The notes under the pieces were generated by a model. The model saw nothing but the letters and a program-made list of their open reading frames with translations. It did not search any database and was not told the origin of the DNA. A stretch of DNA of 64,000 bases from contig JAJZUQ010000006.1 in NCBI GenBank assembly GCA_021848385.1, positions 1-64,000 on the forward strand, read 5' to 3'. The position numbers and the translations under genes are program-made. Positions 34,933-43,366 of the stretch are shown piece by piece (within the stretch, counting starts at the first letter, position 1; every line of letters begins with the position of its first letter). This DNA is from Deltaproteobacteria bacterium. Lineage in GTDB: Bacteria; Desulfobacterota; Desulfuromonadia; Geobacterales; Geobacteraceae.

Positions 34933-36063
34933 ATGGACTACGGGGATGGCAAGGGGAAAAGCAGGAATTCAGAACAGTGTTTTGACGTGCCGCGTTCACT
35001 GGCAGAAAGAGGTATTACCCGCCGGGACTTCATGAAGTTCTGTACCGCCATGTCGGCGGCCCTGGCGCTCCCGATGTCGCTGGTGCCGAGAATAGCCGCA
35101 GCGCTGGAGAATGACGGCCGGCCGTCTGTTATCTGGCTGGAGTTCCAGAGCTGCACCGGGGATACGGAAGCCCTGCTGCGGGCTGCAAATCCCACTATCG
35201 GGGAGATCGTCCTCGATGTCCTTTCCATCGACTATGCTGAAACGATCATGGCGGCCGCCGGCCATCAGGCAGAGGACGCCAGGATGAAGACCGTAAAAGA
35301 AGCCAGGGGGAAATACATCGCCATCGTTGAAGGGGCCGTTCCGATGAAGGACGGTGGCATCTACTGCTGCATTGGTGGCAGGTCGGCCCTCGACATTGTA
35401 CGGGAGGTCTGCAGCGGTGCTCTGGCCACCATAACGGTCGGCACCTGCGCGTCCTATGGGGGACTCCCTGCCGCGGCCCCCAATCCGACCGGAGCAGTCG
35501 GTGTCAAGGAAGCGGTGCCGGGTGCCACAGTGGTCAATCTCCCCGGCTGCCCCGTAAATACCGACAACCTGGTGGCCACCGTTGTCCATTTCCTCACCTT
35601 CGGCAAGCTCCCTGCCGTCGATGGTAAAGGGCGTCCCCTGTTTGCTTACGGCAAACGGATCCACGACAACTGCGAGCGCCGGCCCCATTTCGATGCGGGC
35701 CAGTACGTGGAGGTGTGGGGGAGTGAAGCCCACCGAAACGGTCACTGCCTCTACAAGATGGGGTGCAAGGGGCCGGAGACCTTCCATAACTGCCCGGTCC
35801 AGCGTTACAACGAGAAGACCAACTGGCCGGTTGGATCAGGACACGGCTGTGCGGGGTGTTCGGAGCCCCAGTTCTGGGATACCATGACCCCCTTCTACCG
35901 AAGGCTCCCCAACGTGCCGGGGTTTGGCATCGAGACGACCGCCGACAAGATTGGTGCCGGCCTGGCGGTTGCCACTGCTGCAGCCTTTGCCGCCCACGGG
36001 GTGGTCAGCGGGTTGCGGCATAAAGATGACGAATCCAAGGACGGAAAGGGGGGTAACCAATGA
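34933..36063 (+). CDS. hyaS: NiFe hydrogenase small subunit, Tat-exported
   Basis: This 376-residue subunit carries the iron-sulfur clusters that lead electrons from the NiFe site. Residues 29-60 are a twin-arginine signal (TRRDFMKFC, then a hydrophobic stretch), so the enzyme faces the periplasm. Cluster cysteines occur in LEFQSCTGDTEALLRA, GTCASYGG, LPGCPVNTDNL, HCLYKMGCKGPETFHNC and HGCAGCSEPQFWD. A C-terminal hydrophobic segment (GAGLAVATAAAFAAHGVVSG) anchors it in the membrane. Its last 4 bases overlap the large-subunit gene. Gene order matches the Hya operon of Geobacter. TatA at 18 kb could serve its export. Confidence 0.93.
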   Translation: MDYGDGKGKSRNSEQCFDVPRSLAERGITRRDFMKFCTAMSAALALPMSLVPRIAAALENDGRPSVIWLEFQSCTGDTEALLRAANPTIGEIVLDVLSIDYAETIMAAAGHQAEDARMKTVKEARGKYIAIVEGAVPMKDGGIYCCIGGRSALDIVREVCSGALATITVGTCASYGGLPAAAPNPTGAVGVKEAVPGATVVNLPGCPVNTDNLVATVVHFLTFGKLPAVDGKGRPLFAYGKRIHDNCERRPHFDAGQYVEVWGSEAHRNGHCLYKMGCKGPETFHNCPVQRYNEKTNWPVGSGHGCAGCSEPQFWDTMTPFYRRLPNVPGFGIETTADKIGAGLAVATAAAFAAHGVVSGLRHKDDESKDGKGGNQ

Positions 36064-37760
36064 CCAAAATAGTCGTAGACCCGATCACGAGGATAGAGGG
36101 GCACCTCCGCATCCAGGCCGAGGTGAACGGAGGGACCATTACTGATGCCTGGAGTTCCAGTACCATGTTCCGGGGGATCGAGTCCATACTCAAGGGGAGA
36201 GACCCGCGTGACGCCTGGTACTTTACCCAGCGTATATGCGGTGTCTGTACGACGGTCCATTCCATTGCCTCCATCAGAGCGGTTGAGAATGCACTGAACA
36301 TTACGGTTCCCCTGAACGCCGAGCTGATCCGTAACCTCATCATCGGCACGCAGCTGGTGCAGGACCATGTGATCCATTTCTATCACCTTCATGCCCTCGA
36401 CTGGGTAGACGTTGTTTCGGCATTGAAGGCCGACCCGGCCAAGAGTGCAGCCCTTGCCGCGTCCCTCTCCGACTGGCCCCTAAATTCCCCCACCTACTTC
36501 AAATCCGTTCAGGACAAGGTTGCTGCCTTCGTGAAGAAGGGGCGACTTGGCCCCTTTGGCAACGCCTACTGGGGGCACCCGGCCTATAAACTGCCTCCGG
36601 AAGCCAACCTGATGGCTACGGCCCACTACCTGGAGGCGCTGGACTGGCAGCGTGAGGTTATAAAAATTCATGCCATCCTTGGCAGCAAGAACCCCCATCC
36701 CCAGACCTTCCTGGTGGGAGGTATGGCAATTCCCATCGACCCCAATTCCCAGAACGCCCTCAATGCCGACAAAATAGCCGAAATTGGGGAACTGCTCGGG
36801 AAAGTGAAGCGGTTCGTGGAAAAGGTCTATATCCCCGACCTGTTGGCAGTAGCTTCATTCTACAAGGATTGGGCCGGCATCGGCGCCGGCGTCGGTAACT
36901 ACCTGAGCTACGGCGAATACCCGCTGGACAACAGCGGCAAACCTGAAAAGCTCTGGTTTCCCCAGGGGATCATTCTCAACCGTGACCTCACCAAGGTCCA
37001 TCCCATTGATCAGAAGAAGATCACCGAAAGTGTGGCCCACTCCTGGTACGAGGGGGGGAGTGCCGGCGTGCATCCCTATGACGGGCAGACCGAACCGAAA
37101 TACACGGGGCCAAAGCCTCCCTACGACATGATCGACACGAACGGAAAATACTCTTGGGTAAAATCACCCCGGTATGACGGGAAGCCCATGGAAGTAGGCC
37201 CCCTCGCCGTTATTCTCGTCGCCTACGCCTCGGGGCATGCCGGTGCAAAGGGGGCGGTCGACATGGTGCTCAAAAAACTCGGTGTCGGCCCTGAGGCGCT
37301 CTTCTCTACCCTTGGGCGCACGGCTGCCCGGGGGATAGAGTCCCTCCTGGTTGCAGAAGAACTCCCCAAGTGGCTCGACATGCTCGTGGCCAATATCAAG
37401 GGGGGAGACCTGGCAAGCCACAATGGCGAGAAGTGGGACCCGGCCAGCTGGCCGCATGAGGCAGCCGGCTTCGGCTGGCATAATGCGCCGCGTGGTGCGC
37501 TGGGGCACTGGGTGAGGATCAGGGACCAGAAAATTGAGAATTACCAGGCGGTGGTTCCCACTACCTGGAACGCCTCTCCCCGGGACGAGAAGGGGGAACG
37601 GGGGCCTTACGAGGCTGCGTTGGTCGGTACTCCCCTGGCCGACCCGGACAAGCCGCTGGAAATACTCAGGACTATCCATTCATTCGACCCGTGTCTCGCC
37701 TGTGCCGTCCACGTGGTCGATCCAGAGGGGAACGCAATGGTGGATGTCAAGGTCCTCTGA
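36060..37760 (+). CDS. hyaL: NiFe hydrogenase large subunit
   Basis: This 566-residue subunit holds the NiFe(CN)2CO site. The N-terminal ligand motif is RICGVCTTVHS (C60, C63); the C-terminal one is DPCLACAVH (C545, C548). The maturation protease cuts after H551, removing 15 residues (VVDPEGN...). It travels with the small subunit through the Tat pore as a folded pair. The 4-base overlap with hyaS suggests equal translation. Group 1 membrane-bound uptake type fits the partner cytochrome b and the Tat signal. Confidence 0.95.
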   Translation: MTKIVVDPITRIEGHLRIQAEVNGGTITDAWSSSTMFRGIESILKGRDPRDAWYFTQRICGVCTTVHSIASIRAVENALNITVPLNAELIRNLIIGTQLVQDHVIHFYHLHALDWVDVVSALKADPAKSAALAASLSDWPLNSPTYFKSVQDKVAAFVKKGRLGPFGNAYWGHPAYKLPPEANLMATAHYLEALDWQREVIKIHAILGSKNPHPQTFLVGGMAIPIDPNSQNALNADKIAEIGELLGKVKRFVEKVYIPDLLAVASFYKDWAGIGAGVGNYLSYGEYPLDNSGKPEKLWFPQGIILNRDLTKVHPIDQKKITESVAHSWYEGGSAGVHPYDGQTEPKYTGPKPPYDMIDTNGKYSWVKSPRYDGKPMEVGPLAVILVAYASGHAGAKGAVDMVLKKLGVGPEALFSTLGRTAARGIESLLVAEELPKWLDMLVANIKGGDLASHNGEKWDPASWPHEAAGFGWHNAPRGALGHWVRIRDQKIENYQAVVPTTWNASPRDEKGERGPYEAALVGTPLADPDKPLEILRTIHSFDPCLACAVHVVDPEGNAMVDVKVL

Positions 37761-37771
37761 GGGGGTGTGCC

Positions 37772-38440
37772 ATGAAACAGAGCCAGGAATGCCTGCATGA
37801 AGCGTATGTCTGGGAGGTGCCCGTCAGGGTCACCCACTGGGTGAATGTGCTCTCCATAGCCATTCTGTCCGTGACCGGCATCTATATCGGTTCACCGGTA
37901 ACGTTGGCGCTGACCCCCTCCGGGTATGACATGGGGTGGATCAGGTTTATCCATTTCACGGCTGGCTTTCTCTTTGCCATCAGCGTCGTGAGTCGAATCT
38001 ACTGGTCGTTCGTCAGTAACCGGTATGCCGGTTGGCGCGAGTTTGTCCCCTTCTTGTCCGCCGAAGGGCGCCGCAACATGTGGCGGATGTTTGCCTACTA
38101 TACCTTCATGAGCAGGAAGATCCCCCATCCGATCGGTCACAATGCCCTGGCGGGAGCGACCTACCTGCTGGTGTTTCTCCTCTATCTGGTCATGATTCTC
38201 ACCGGCTTCACGCTCTATTCGGAGCATGCGCCCCATGGCCCACTGCACGCGCTGCTGGGGTGGATGTTCGCCCACTTTTCAAATCAGGGAATACGGCAGA
38301 CCCACCATCTGACGATGTGGCTTCTCATTGGCTTCGCCATCCACCACATCTACAGCGCCTGGCTGATGGACGTGAAGGAGCGGGGCGGGGTTATATCAAG
38401 TATTTTCGGCGGCTACAAACCGGTGCAGGGAAGGGAGTAA
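37772..38440 (+). CDS. hyaB: Ni/Fe-hydrogenase b-type cytochrome subunit
   Basis: This 222-residue membrane protein binds two b haems and passes electrons from the hydrogenase to quinone. Four hydrophobic helices are visible (about 20-42, 60-82, 125-147 and 175-197). Candidate haem histidines are in RVTHWVNVLS, FIHFTAGFLF and HHLTMWLLIGFAIHHIYSAW. The ATG at 37772 is right for the family (EVPVRVTHW at about 15-23) and lies 11 bases past the large-subunit stop. Group 1 uptake hydrogenases use such a subunit. Confidence 0.92.
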   Translation: MKQSQECLHEAYVWEVPVRVTHWVNVLSIAILSVTGIYIGSPVTLALTPSGYDMGWIRFIHFTAGFLFAISVVSRIYWSFVSNRYAGWREFVPFLSAEGRRNMWRMFAYYTFMSRKIPHPIGHNALAGATYLLVFLLYLVMILTGFTLYSEHAPHGPLHALLGWMFAHFSNQGIRQTHHLTMWLLIGFAIHHIYSAWLMDVKERGGVISSIFGGYKPVQGRE

Positions 38441-38443
38441 GGG

Positions 38444-38926
38444 GTGTCTGTTCTCGTGCTCGGCATAGGGAACCTGATCATGGCCGATGACGGTATCGGC
38501 GTCAAGATCGTCCAGCGGCTTCAGCGTGACTACAGGTTCCCTCCCGAGGTTACGATCCTGGATGGCGGGACTCTGGGGTTGGACCTCCTGCCGTTCCTGG
38601 AGGGGGTGGAGCGGCTCCTCATGGTGGATGCGGTCGAAACCGGCTGGGAACCGGGGACGGTGGTGCGGCTTGAGGGAGAAGAACTCCCCGTTGCCCTCAA
38701 GACCAAGCTCTCCCCCCACCAGGTGGGACTGCAGGATCTCCTGGCCGTGGCGGAACTGCAGGGCTTTTCCCCGAAAGACATGGTGCTCTGGGGGGTGCAG
38801 CCGGCGATTCTGGATATGGGGATGGACCTTTCCTCGCCGGTGGCGGCCCAGATGGATACCCTTGTCGACCGGGTGCTTGCCGAGCTTGCCGGGTGGGGGG
38901 CAGGTGGACAGCCGATTGCCGGTTAG
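38444..38926 (+). CDS. hyaP: Hydrogenase maturation protease
   Basis: This 160-residue HybD/HyaD-type endopeptidase trims the large-subunit C-terminus after nickel insertion. The start VLVLGIGNLIMADDGIGVKIVQRL has the nickel-sensing glutamate position replaced by aspartate (usual is N-x-L-x-x-D-E-G). ILDGGTLGLDLLPFL carries the second conserved aspartate, and LSPHQVGLQDLL the conserved histidine. It starts with GTG at 38444, 3 bases after the cytochrome stop. A terminator follows, so the operon is four genes; other maturation genes (hypA-F) are elsewhere. Confidence 0.92.
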   Translation: MSVLVLGIGNLIMADDGIGVKIVQRLQRDYRFPPEVTILDGGTLGLDLLPFLEGVERLLMVDAVETGWEPGTVVRLEGEELPVALKTKLSPHQVGLQDLLAVAELQGFSPKDMVLWGVQPAILDMGMDLSSPVAAQMDTLVDRVLAELAGWGAGGQPIAG

Positions 38927-38959
38927 TCTCTGACTCGAACAGTTCCACGATTGTTATGG

Positions 38960-38995
38960 GCCCGTACCGGTATTTCCGGCCGGGCTGCTTTTTTG
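38960..38995 (+). terminator. Terminator of the hydrogenase operon
   Basis: Stem GCCCGTACCGG / CCGGCCGGGC around TATTT, then TGCTTTTTT. Confidence 0.75.
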
Positions 38996-39090
38996 AGGAG
39001 TACGGGAGGCGGATAGTGGTTGACGCGCCGAATACGGGGGGTGTATAACTCAAACCGGAAATGGCCGGAAACGTGGCGGGAGGCAGTCGG

Positions 39091-39282
39091 ATGGAAGAGG
39101 AAGGAAAACCGGTCGGGGTATCAGGACGGATCGTCGCCGGGTTGCAGATACTGATCGTTGTCGTGATTGTGGGGTTTGCCACCGTCCAGCTCTTCCTCGG
39201 CAACTTTGCGGCGGCGATGTCTACCTTTCCCCTGCTGATCATCTACTGGTTTTTTCTTACCGTCTGGCATAAGCGCTCCTAG
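39091..39282 (+). CDS. Small two-helix membrane protein
   Basis: This 63-residue protein is not recognised by family. It has a short charged N-terminus (MEEEGKPVG) and two hydrophobic segments (about 13-32 and 38-57), ending WHKRS. The ATG at 39091 follows GGGAGG at 7 bases; an in-frame ATG at 39061 has no ribosome site. The next gene, a membrane diguanylate cyclase, starts 30 bases later, so they may be co-transcribed. No function assigned. Confidence 0.6.
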   Translation: MEEEGKPVGVSGRIVAGLQILIVVVIVGFATVQLFLGNFAAAMSTFPLLIIYWFFLTVWHKRS

Positions 39283-39312
39283 CAATTCCGCTCACAGGGA
39301 GTTCTGACCGTC

Positions 39313-40545
39313 GTGCACCACCGCCTGCTGAAAAATTCAACATCGTTTGCCCTGCCGCTCATCCTGCTGGTTGCTGCATCCCTCGTGCTTCCCCGCATCT
39401 CCGCATTACCTCCATCGTGGCAGATGAACCTGGTTTCCGCTCCCTACTTTATCTTTGTCACCCTTCTTCTCTTGAGTTTCCACTTCAACCGCGGCCGGAT
39501 CTTCTGCGTCTCCCTTCTGCTCGGTGTTGCCTACTGGAGCTGTCGCACCTACCTTCTCCAGGGGCTGGTCGACTTCCGTGCCGGCATGATCTACCAGGGG
39601 TTGTCGGTACTTCTTCCGGTCAACATCACCCTCTTCTGTTTTCTCCGGGAGCGGGGGGTCCTCACGAATGCCGGACGGCTGCGCCTTGCTTTCCTTGCCG
39701 GCCAGGCGGCCTTGGTGGCCTGGTTCGTCCGTTACAATTACGTTGAGGTCCAGCAGTTTATCGGCAGGGAACTGGTCACCAGTGCTGTTCTCGATCGGTT
39801 CCTTCTCCCCCAGGTGGCGATCTTCCTCTTTATTGCCGGCGGGCTCCTCATCGCCGGGAAACTGCTCGTCAACCCATCCCCCCTGTTAAGTGGCATGTTT
39901 GGTGCCCTTCTCGCCGTGGGCGCATCATGCAACTGGCTCACCACGGAGTATCTCGTGCCGCTGTTCATGGGAACGGCAGGACTGCTCCTCATCATCAGTG
40001 TCGTCCAGGACTCCCACAACATGGCGTACCGGGACGACCTCACCGGCCTTCAGTCACGCCGTGCCCTCAATGAACAGCTGATGGGGCTGGGACGGCAGTA
40101 CGCCATCGCCATGCTCGACGTCGACCATTTCAAGAAATTCAATGACACCTACGGCCACGACGTGGGGGATCAGGTCCTCCGGATGGTGGCGAGCAGGATG
40201 CAGGGGGTCAAGGGGGGTGGTCGGGCGTTCCGGTACGGTGGTGAGGAGTTCACCATTCTCTTTCCCCACAAGGGTGTGGCAGATGCAACTCCCCACCTGG
40301 AGGAGGTCCGCAGGAGTATTGCCGACTACCAGATGAAAATCCGCAGCACCGAGCGCCCCAGCGACGGTCAGGAGGGGAAGAAACAGCGCGGCGCCGGCAA
40401 TGGCGACCAGACCGTCTCGGTTACCATCAGCATCGGCGTGGCCGACTGCTGCGACGGCTCCGCCACCCCCGAAGAAGTCATAAAGGCAGCCGATCAGGCC
40501 CTCTACCGGGCCAAGCACAAAGGACGCAACCAGGTCTGCGCGTAA
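39313..40545 (+). CDS. Membrane-bound diguanylate cyclase (GGDEF)
   Basis: This 410-residue protein makes cyclic di-GMP. About six N-terminal hydrophobic helices span residues 12-230. The GGDEF domain starts at YRDDLTGLQSRRAL; MLDVDHFKKFNDTYGH is the metal and substrate block, and the signature is RYGGEEF (309-313). The position of the inhibitory RxxD site is VKGG here, so product inhibition at that site is unlikely. An inserted, poorly conserved stretch (about 340-362) follows. The GTG start at 39313 is the first that includes the first helix. The signal sensed by the membrane part is unknown. Confidence 0.87.
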   Translation: MHHRLLKNSTSFALPLILLVAASLVLPRISALPPSWQMNLVSAPYFIFVTLLLLSFHFNRGRIFCVSLLLGVAYWSCRTYLLQGLVDFRAGMIYQGLSVLLPVNITLFCFLRERGVLTNAGRLRLAFLAGQAALVAWFVRYNYVEVQQFIGRELVTSAVLDRFLLPQVAIFLFIAGGLLIAGKLLVNPSPLLSGMFGALLAVGASCNWLTTEYLVPLFMGTAGLLLIISVVQDSHNMAYRDDLTGLQSRRALNEQLMGLGRQYAIAMLDVDHFKKFNDTYGHDVGDQVLRMVASRMQGVKGGGRAFRYGGEEFTILFPHKGVADATPHLEEVRRSIADYQMKIRSTERPSDGQEGKKQRGAGNGDQTVSVTISIGVADCCDGSATPEEVIKAADQALYRAKHKGRNQVCA

Positions 40546-40575
40546 ACCCTCCGTGTACCCGCCTCAATCTGCATT

Positions 40576-40740
40576 CAACCAAAAAACGGTAATTGTACGC
40601 GGAACAAGCGGAAACATCTGATGACGGCGGATTAACCCCGGATGTCAGATCTCACCCGAAAAGTTGGTTGAGGTTGGCCTGAATCCGCAGTTATCCTGAT
40701 TTTTTAGATTTTTCCGCGTTCCAACTTCTTTTTTCAAGTT
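40576..40740. repeat. Intergenic repeat E2 (uninterrupted copy)
   Basis: It matches the outer parts of the element at 28389-28745, without the palindromic insert. It is itself partly palindromic (ACGCGGAACAAGCGG on the left, ATTTTTCCGCGTTCC on the right). It begins 31 bases past the diguanylate cyclase stop. Confidence 0.75.
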
Positions 40741-40771
40741 CAACTTTCCTTTCGCAACAACCTGCCTGTTT

Positions 40772-40813
40772 TTGACCCACGTCATGCTCTTTTCCCCTCC
40801 TCCGCGTTATGCT
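40772..40813 (+). promoter_or_regulatory. FNR/CRP-superfamily type operator and -10 box (class II layout)
   Basis: The palindrome TTGAC-CCAC-GTCAT (40772-40785) has one mismatch in its second half-site. A -10 box, TATGCT, is at 40808-40813, giving a start site near 40820. The palindrome centre is then at -41.5, the usual class II activator position. There is no good -35 box, as expected for an activated promoter. TTGAC/GTCAA half-sites fit Hcp/nitrosative-stress regulators (HcpR-like) best; the exact regulator is inferred. Confidence 0.55.
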
Positions 40814-40838
40814 GACATCATCAAAGGAGGAGGAAACC

Positions 40839-41066
40839 ATGGAATTCAATCAGAATCTTGGCAATCAGGCGATCCAGGATGTCATCGCTACCCACCCCCC
40901 GATCGGCGACATTCTCAACCGCTACGACATCGGCTGCGTCACCTGCAAGGTGGGAATATGTCTCCTCAAGGACGTGGTCTCCATCCACGGCCTTTCAAAA
41001 GATGATGAGGCGAAAATAGAAGCGGAAATCAACTGCTATCTGGCAGACAACGGAAAAGGAGAATAG
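40839..41066 (+). CDS. DUF1858/ScdA-N-like small cysteine protein
   Basis: This 75-residue protein has the pattern HPPIGDILNRYDIGCVTCKVGICLLKDVVSIHGLSKDDEAKIEAEIN. That is the layout of the DUF1858 and DUF542 (ScdA N-terminal) domains, with C33, C36 and C41. DUF542 occurs at the N-terminus of RIC/YtfE/ScdA proteins that repair iron centres after nitric oxide; DUF1858 occurs with hybrid cluster proteins. AAAGGAGGAGG precedes the ATG at 40839. It heads a tight three-gene operon (gaps of 2 bases) that ends with a hemerythrin, the other half of a RIC protein. It probably acts in redox or NO protection, by inference. Confidence 0.75.
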   Translation: MEFNQNLGNQAIQDVIATHPPIGDILNRYDIGCVTCKVGICLLKDVVSIHGLSKDDEAKIEAEINCYLADNGKGE

Positions 41067-41068
41067 CA

Positions 41069-41527
41069 ATGAGTCATCCTGGTTGCGGCTGCCCCGGCAG
41101 CATGGCGCGTGTCATCGAAAGAAACGAAACGAACGGTAACGAAACGGCGGCACAGGCGCCGTCAGAACTGCGGCAGTGGCCGGTCCAACTCCATCTGGTC
41201 CCCACCACGGCACCCTACTTCCAGGAGGCCGACATCCTGGTCGCGGCCGACTGCGTGGCGTTCGCCCTGGGAAGTTTCCACCGTGACCTGCTCAAGGGCA
41301 AGGCGCTTGCCATTGCCTGCCCGAAGCTGGACGAAACCGGCACCTACGTTGAGAAGCTGGCCACTATCTTCCGTGAGAGCCGGGTAAAGAGAGTTACCGT
41401 TGCGATCATGGAGGTCCCCTGTTGCAGGGGTCTCGATGTCATGGTGAAACAGGCGGTTGCCCGGTCGGGGCGGGACATACCTCTGGAGACACTGATAATA
41501 GGCATTGATGGCGAGAGGAGGAACTGA
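41069..41527 (+). CDS. Iron-sulfur protein family member lacking the ferredoxin domain
   Basis: This 152-residue protein opens GCGCPGSMARV, then LRQWPVQLHLVPTTAPYFQEADILVAADCVAFALGSFHRDLLKGKALAIACPKLD, and MEVPCCRGL. These blocks match the C-terminal part of a common anaerobe protein that normally begins with two 4Fe-4S ferredoxin motifs; here that part is absent. Six cysteines remain (C6, C8, C62, C84, C118, C119). The gene is complete, with a start 2 bases after the previous stop. The biochemical role of the family is not established as far as I know. It is sandwiched between the two RIC-like genes. Confidence 0.72.
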   Translation: MSHPGCGCPGSMARVIERNETNGNETAAQAPSELRQWPVQLHLVPTTAPYFQEADILVAADCVAFALGSFHRDLLKGKALAIACPKLDETGTYVEKLATIFRESRVKRVTVAIMEVPCCRGLDVMVKQAVARSGRDIPLETLIIGIDGERRN

Positions 41528-41529
41528 AA

Positions 41530-42102
41530 ATGGCTGCGAAACGGGACATCACGACTGCACTGGTCGATGAGCACAGGCTGATACTGAGGATGCTGACAGT
41601 TCTGGAACGGAACGCCATCCTGACGAGGGAGGGGGCGCACCCCGACTACCGGTTCTACCTCGTTGCGGTGGACTTCATCAGGAACTTCGCGGACCGCTTC
41701 CACCACGCCAAAGAGGAGAATGTGTTGTTCGAGGCGCTGGTGGCAAACGGCATGCCGCGGCAGAACAGCCCGGTTGCGGCGATGCTGCTGGAGCACGATC
41801 AGGGACGGGCTTTCGTTAGTGCCATGGAAGAAGCGGCCCAGGCTGCATTGCGGGGGGAGCCGGGACAGGACGGGGTAATTGCCGCAAACGCCGTCGGTTA
41901 TCTGGAGCTGCTTCGGGAGCATATCTCCAAGGAAAACGAGATTCTCTATCCGCTGGCGGAACGGCTCATATCCGACACCATGCGGGATACCATTATAGCA
42001 GCCTATGGCGCGGCTGAAGCCAGGACGCCCGAAGGTTTCGCGGCGCGGTATGAGGAACTGGTGTTTCGTTGCGAGGGGGACGTGATCAATCAGGCTGCGT
42101 AG
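41530..42102 (+). CDS. Hemerythrin HHE domain protein
   Basis: This 190-residue four-helix protein has the di-iron ligands of the HHE family: H15 (VDEHRLIL), H58/H59 and E62/E63 (FHHAKEENVLF), H89 (LLEHDQGR), H131 and E135 (LLREHISKENEILYPLAE). Such domains bind O2 or NO-related species or supply iron, as in YtfE/RIC. It starts 2 bases past the preceding stop and ends at a strong hairpin. A short C-terminal extension (about 150-190) is unlike standard hemerythrins. It is likely cytoplasmic. Confidence 0.88.
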   Translation: MAAKRDITTALVDEHRLILRMLTVLERNAILTREGAHPDYRFYLVAVDFIRNFADRFHHAKEENVLFEALVANGMPRQNSPVAAMLLEHDQGRAFVSAMEEAAQAALRGEPGQDGVIAANAVGYLELLREHISKENEILYPLAERLISDTMRDTIIAAYGAAEARTPEGFAARYEELVFRCEGDVINQAA

Positions 42103-42128
42103 CTGACGGTTTGCTTGCATGACAGACG

Positions 42129-42162
42129 GGAAAGGGGAGGTCGATTGACCTCCCCTTTCTGC
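42129..42162. terminator. Bidirectional terminator
   Basis: Perfect 12-bp stem AAAGGGGAGGTC (42131-42142) / GACCTCCCCTTT (42147-42158) with a 4-base loop, between the convergent hemerythrin and lipoprotein genes. Confidence 0.85.
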
Positions 42163-42197
42163 ATCAATTGATGGGCAGTACTCCTGTCCACTGCCTC

Positions 42198-43280
42198 CTA
42201 TCTGTCCGAATGGGGCACGGCCGGCGGCGGAATCGGCATGGTCGTTGGAGCGCCGGCATCCAGTGATTCGGTTACCAAAGGTGCTGGTGCGGTGATTACC
42301 GGTTCGGCCGTCGTTTCGGCTCCCGCGGGAAGCGGGGTTTGGTGCGCCGGCTGTACCTTCTCAGGAACCGGTTGGCGGGCGGCTGGGGCAGGTTGCGGTG
42401 TGACTGGAGCGGGTTCCAATGCTGGCTGCTTCTGAGATTCCTGCGTCACCGCTCTCTTTTCCCCTTCACTGCCGTTGCCGAACAGATTGGAATCGGGGGT
42501 AAGGAGGGCAACCATCTTTTCGAACTGGTCGGCGTACAGGACGGAAACCTGATTCTTTGAGGAGAGGCTGGATGTCTGTGTCTTGTCGAAAGCCCTGCCG
42601 AGCCCCTCGATGGTCTTGAACCTGACCTCCACCTTGTCGGTGGCATTGGCCTTTGCCTCGTCAAAATTGGGGTACTGGAGGGCCAGCATCGGGGGGAAGG
42701 ATAACAGCCGCTGGCGGAAGTTGGGGTACTCCCAGAGCACGGTGCCGTCAGCATCAAGAATCTGGGCCGTCATGATGAGATAGTCGTAGTTGCTATCCAG
42801 GTAGGAGAGGAGGTTGCTGGAGCGGATCGATTCCTTTTTGGTTATGCCACTCACCACGACGACCATGACCGCATCTACACCGTTTTTCGTGATGTAATTG
42901 CGCAGTTCCTGCATCTTGAAGAAATACTTGTTGTAGATCACGCCGCCATCATCCCGCCGTTCGCGGCGGAATACCAGGTTCCCCATGAGCTGGTCGGGGT
43001 CGTCGGGGAGGAGTTGTACCGAAAAGTAGGCGCCGGTGTCCCTCAGCATGGCAACCAGTTCCTTTTCGTACCGGCGATTCGCCTCCTTGACGAGACCGAC
43101 GAGGGCATCCTTGTCCGGATACCGGATCTCCGAGTTGGCGTCGACCAGTAGCGGCGCCACGCCGAGCACCCTTACCTTGCTCGTGTAGGTGTCTTTCGGG
43201 ACATTGTAGTAATTGTGGGCACAGCCAAAGGTGAAGATGGAAATGATAACTACGGGGAGAAGCTTCAGCATCCTGTTCAC
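42198..43280 (-). CDS. Putative outer-membrane-type lipoprotein with Pro-rich tail
   Basis: This 360-residue protein has a signal peptide ending in a lipobox, IFTFGCAHNY, with lipidation at C20. The middle (about 35-240) is a mixed alpha/beta domain (VRVLGVAPLLVDANSEIRYPDKDALVG, VDAVMVVVVSGITKK, YDYLIMTAQILDADGTVLWEYPNF). The last 80 residues are rich in Pro, Ala, Gln and Thr, a flexible tail. I do not recognise the family. It is the last gene of a minus-strand pair with pgeF, 87 bases apart. Confidence 0.72.
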   Translation of the reverse strand: MNRMLKLLPVVIISIFTFGCAHNYYNVPKDTYTSKVRVLGVAPLLVDANSEIRYPDKDALVGLVKEANRRYEKELVAMLRDTGAYFSVQLLPDDPDQLMGNLVFRRERRDDGGVIYNKYFFKMQELRNYITKNGVDAVMVVVVSGITKKESIRSSNLLSYLDSNYDYLIMTAQILDADGTVLWEYPNFRQRLLSFPPMLALQYPNFDEAKANATDKVEVRFKTIEGLGRAFDKTQTSSLSSKNQVSVLYADQFEKMVALLTPDSNLFGNGSEGEKRAVTQESQKQPALEPAPVTPQPAPAARQPVPEKVQPAHQTPLPAGAETTAEPVITAPAPLVTESLDAGAPTTMPIPPPAVPHSDR

Positions 43281-43366
43281 AGCCAGGCCTCCTGGGGGAA
43301 TTGTCTCGGTGGCATCCGGGGCGTCGATGTGCCGTTATAGCAGAAATGGTGCGAAATGGCCATGGA

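Noticed and set aside
34933-36063. Small hydrogenase subunit as Hyb type
   Set aside because: The cluster has the order small, large, cytochrome b, protease, without the HybA ferredoxin and HybB-type integral subunit between them.
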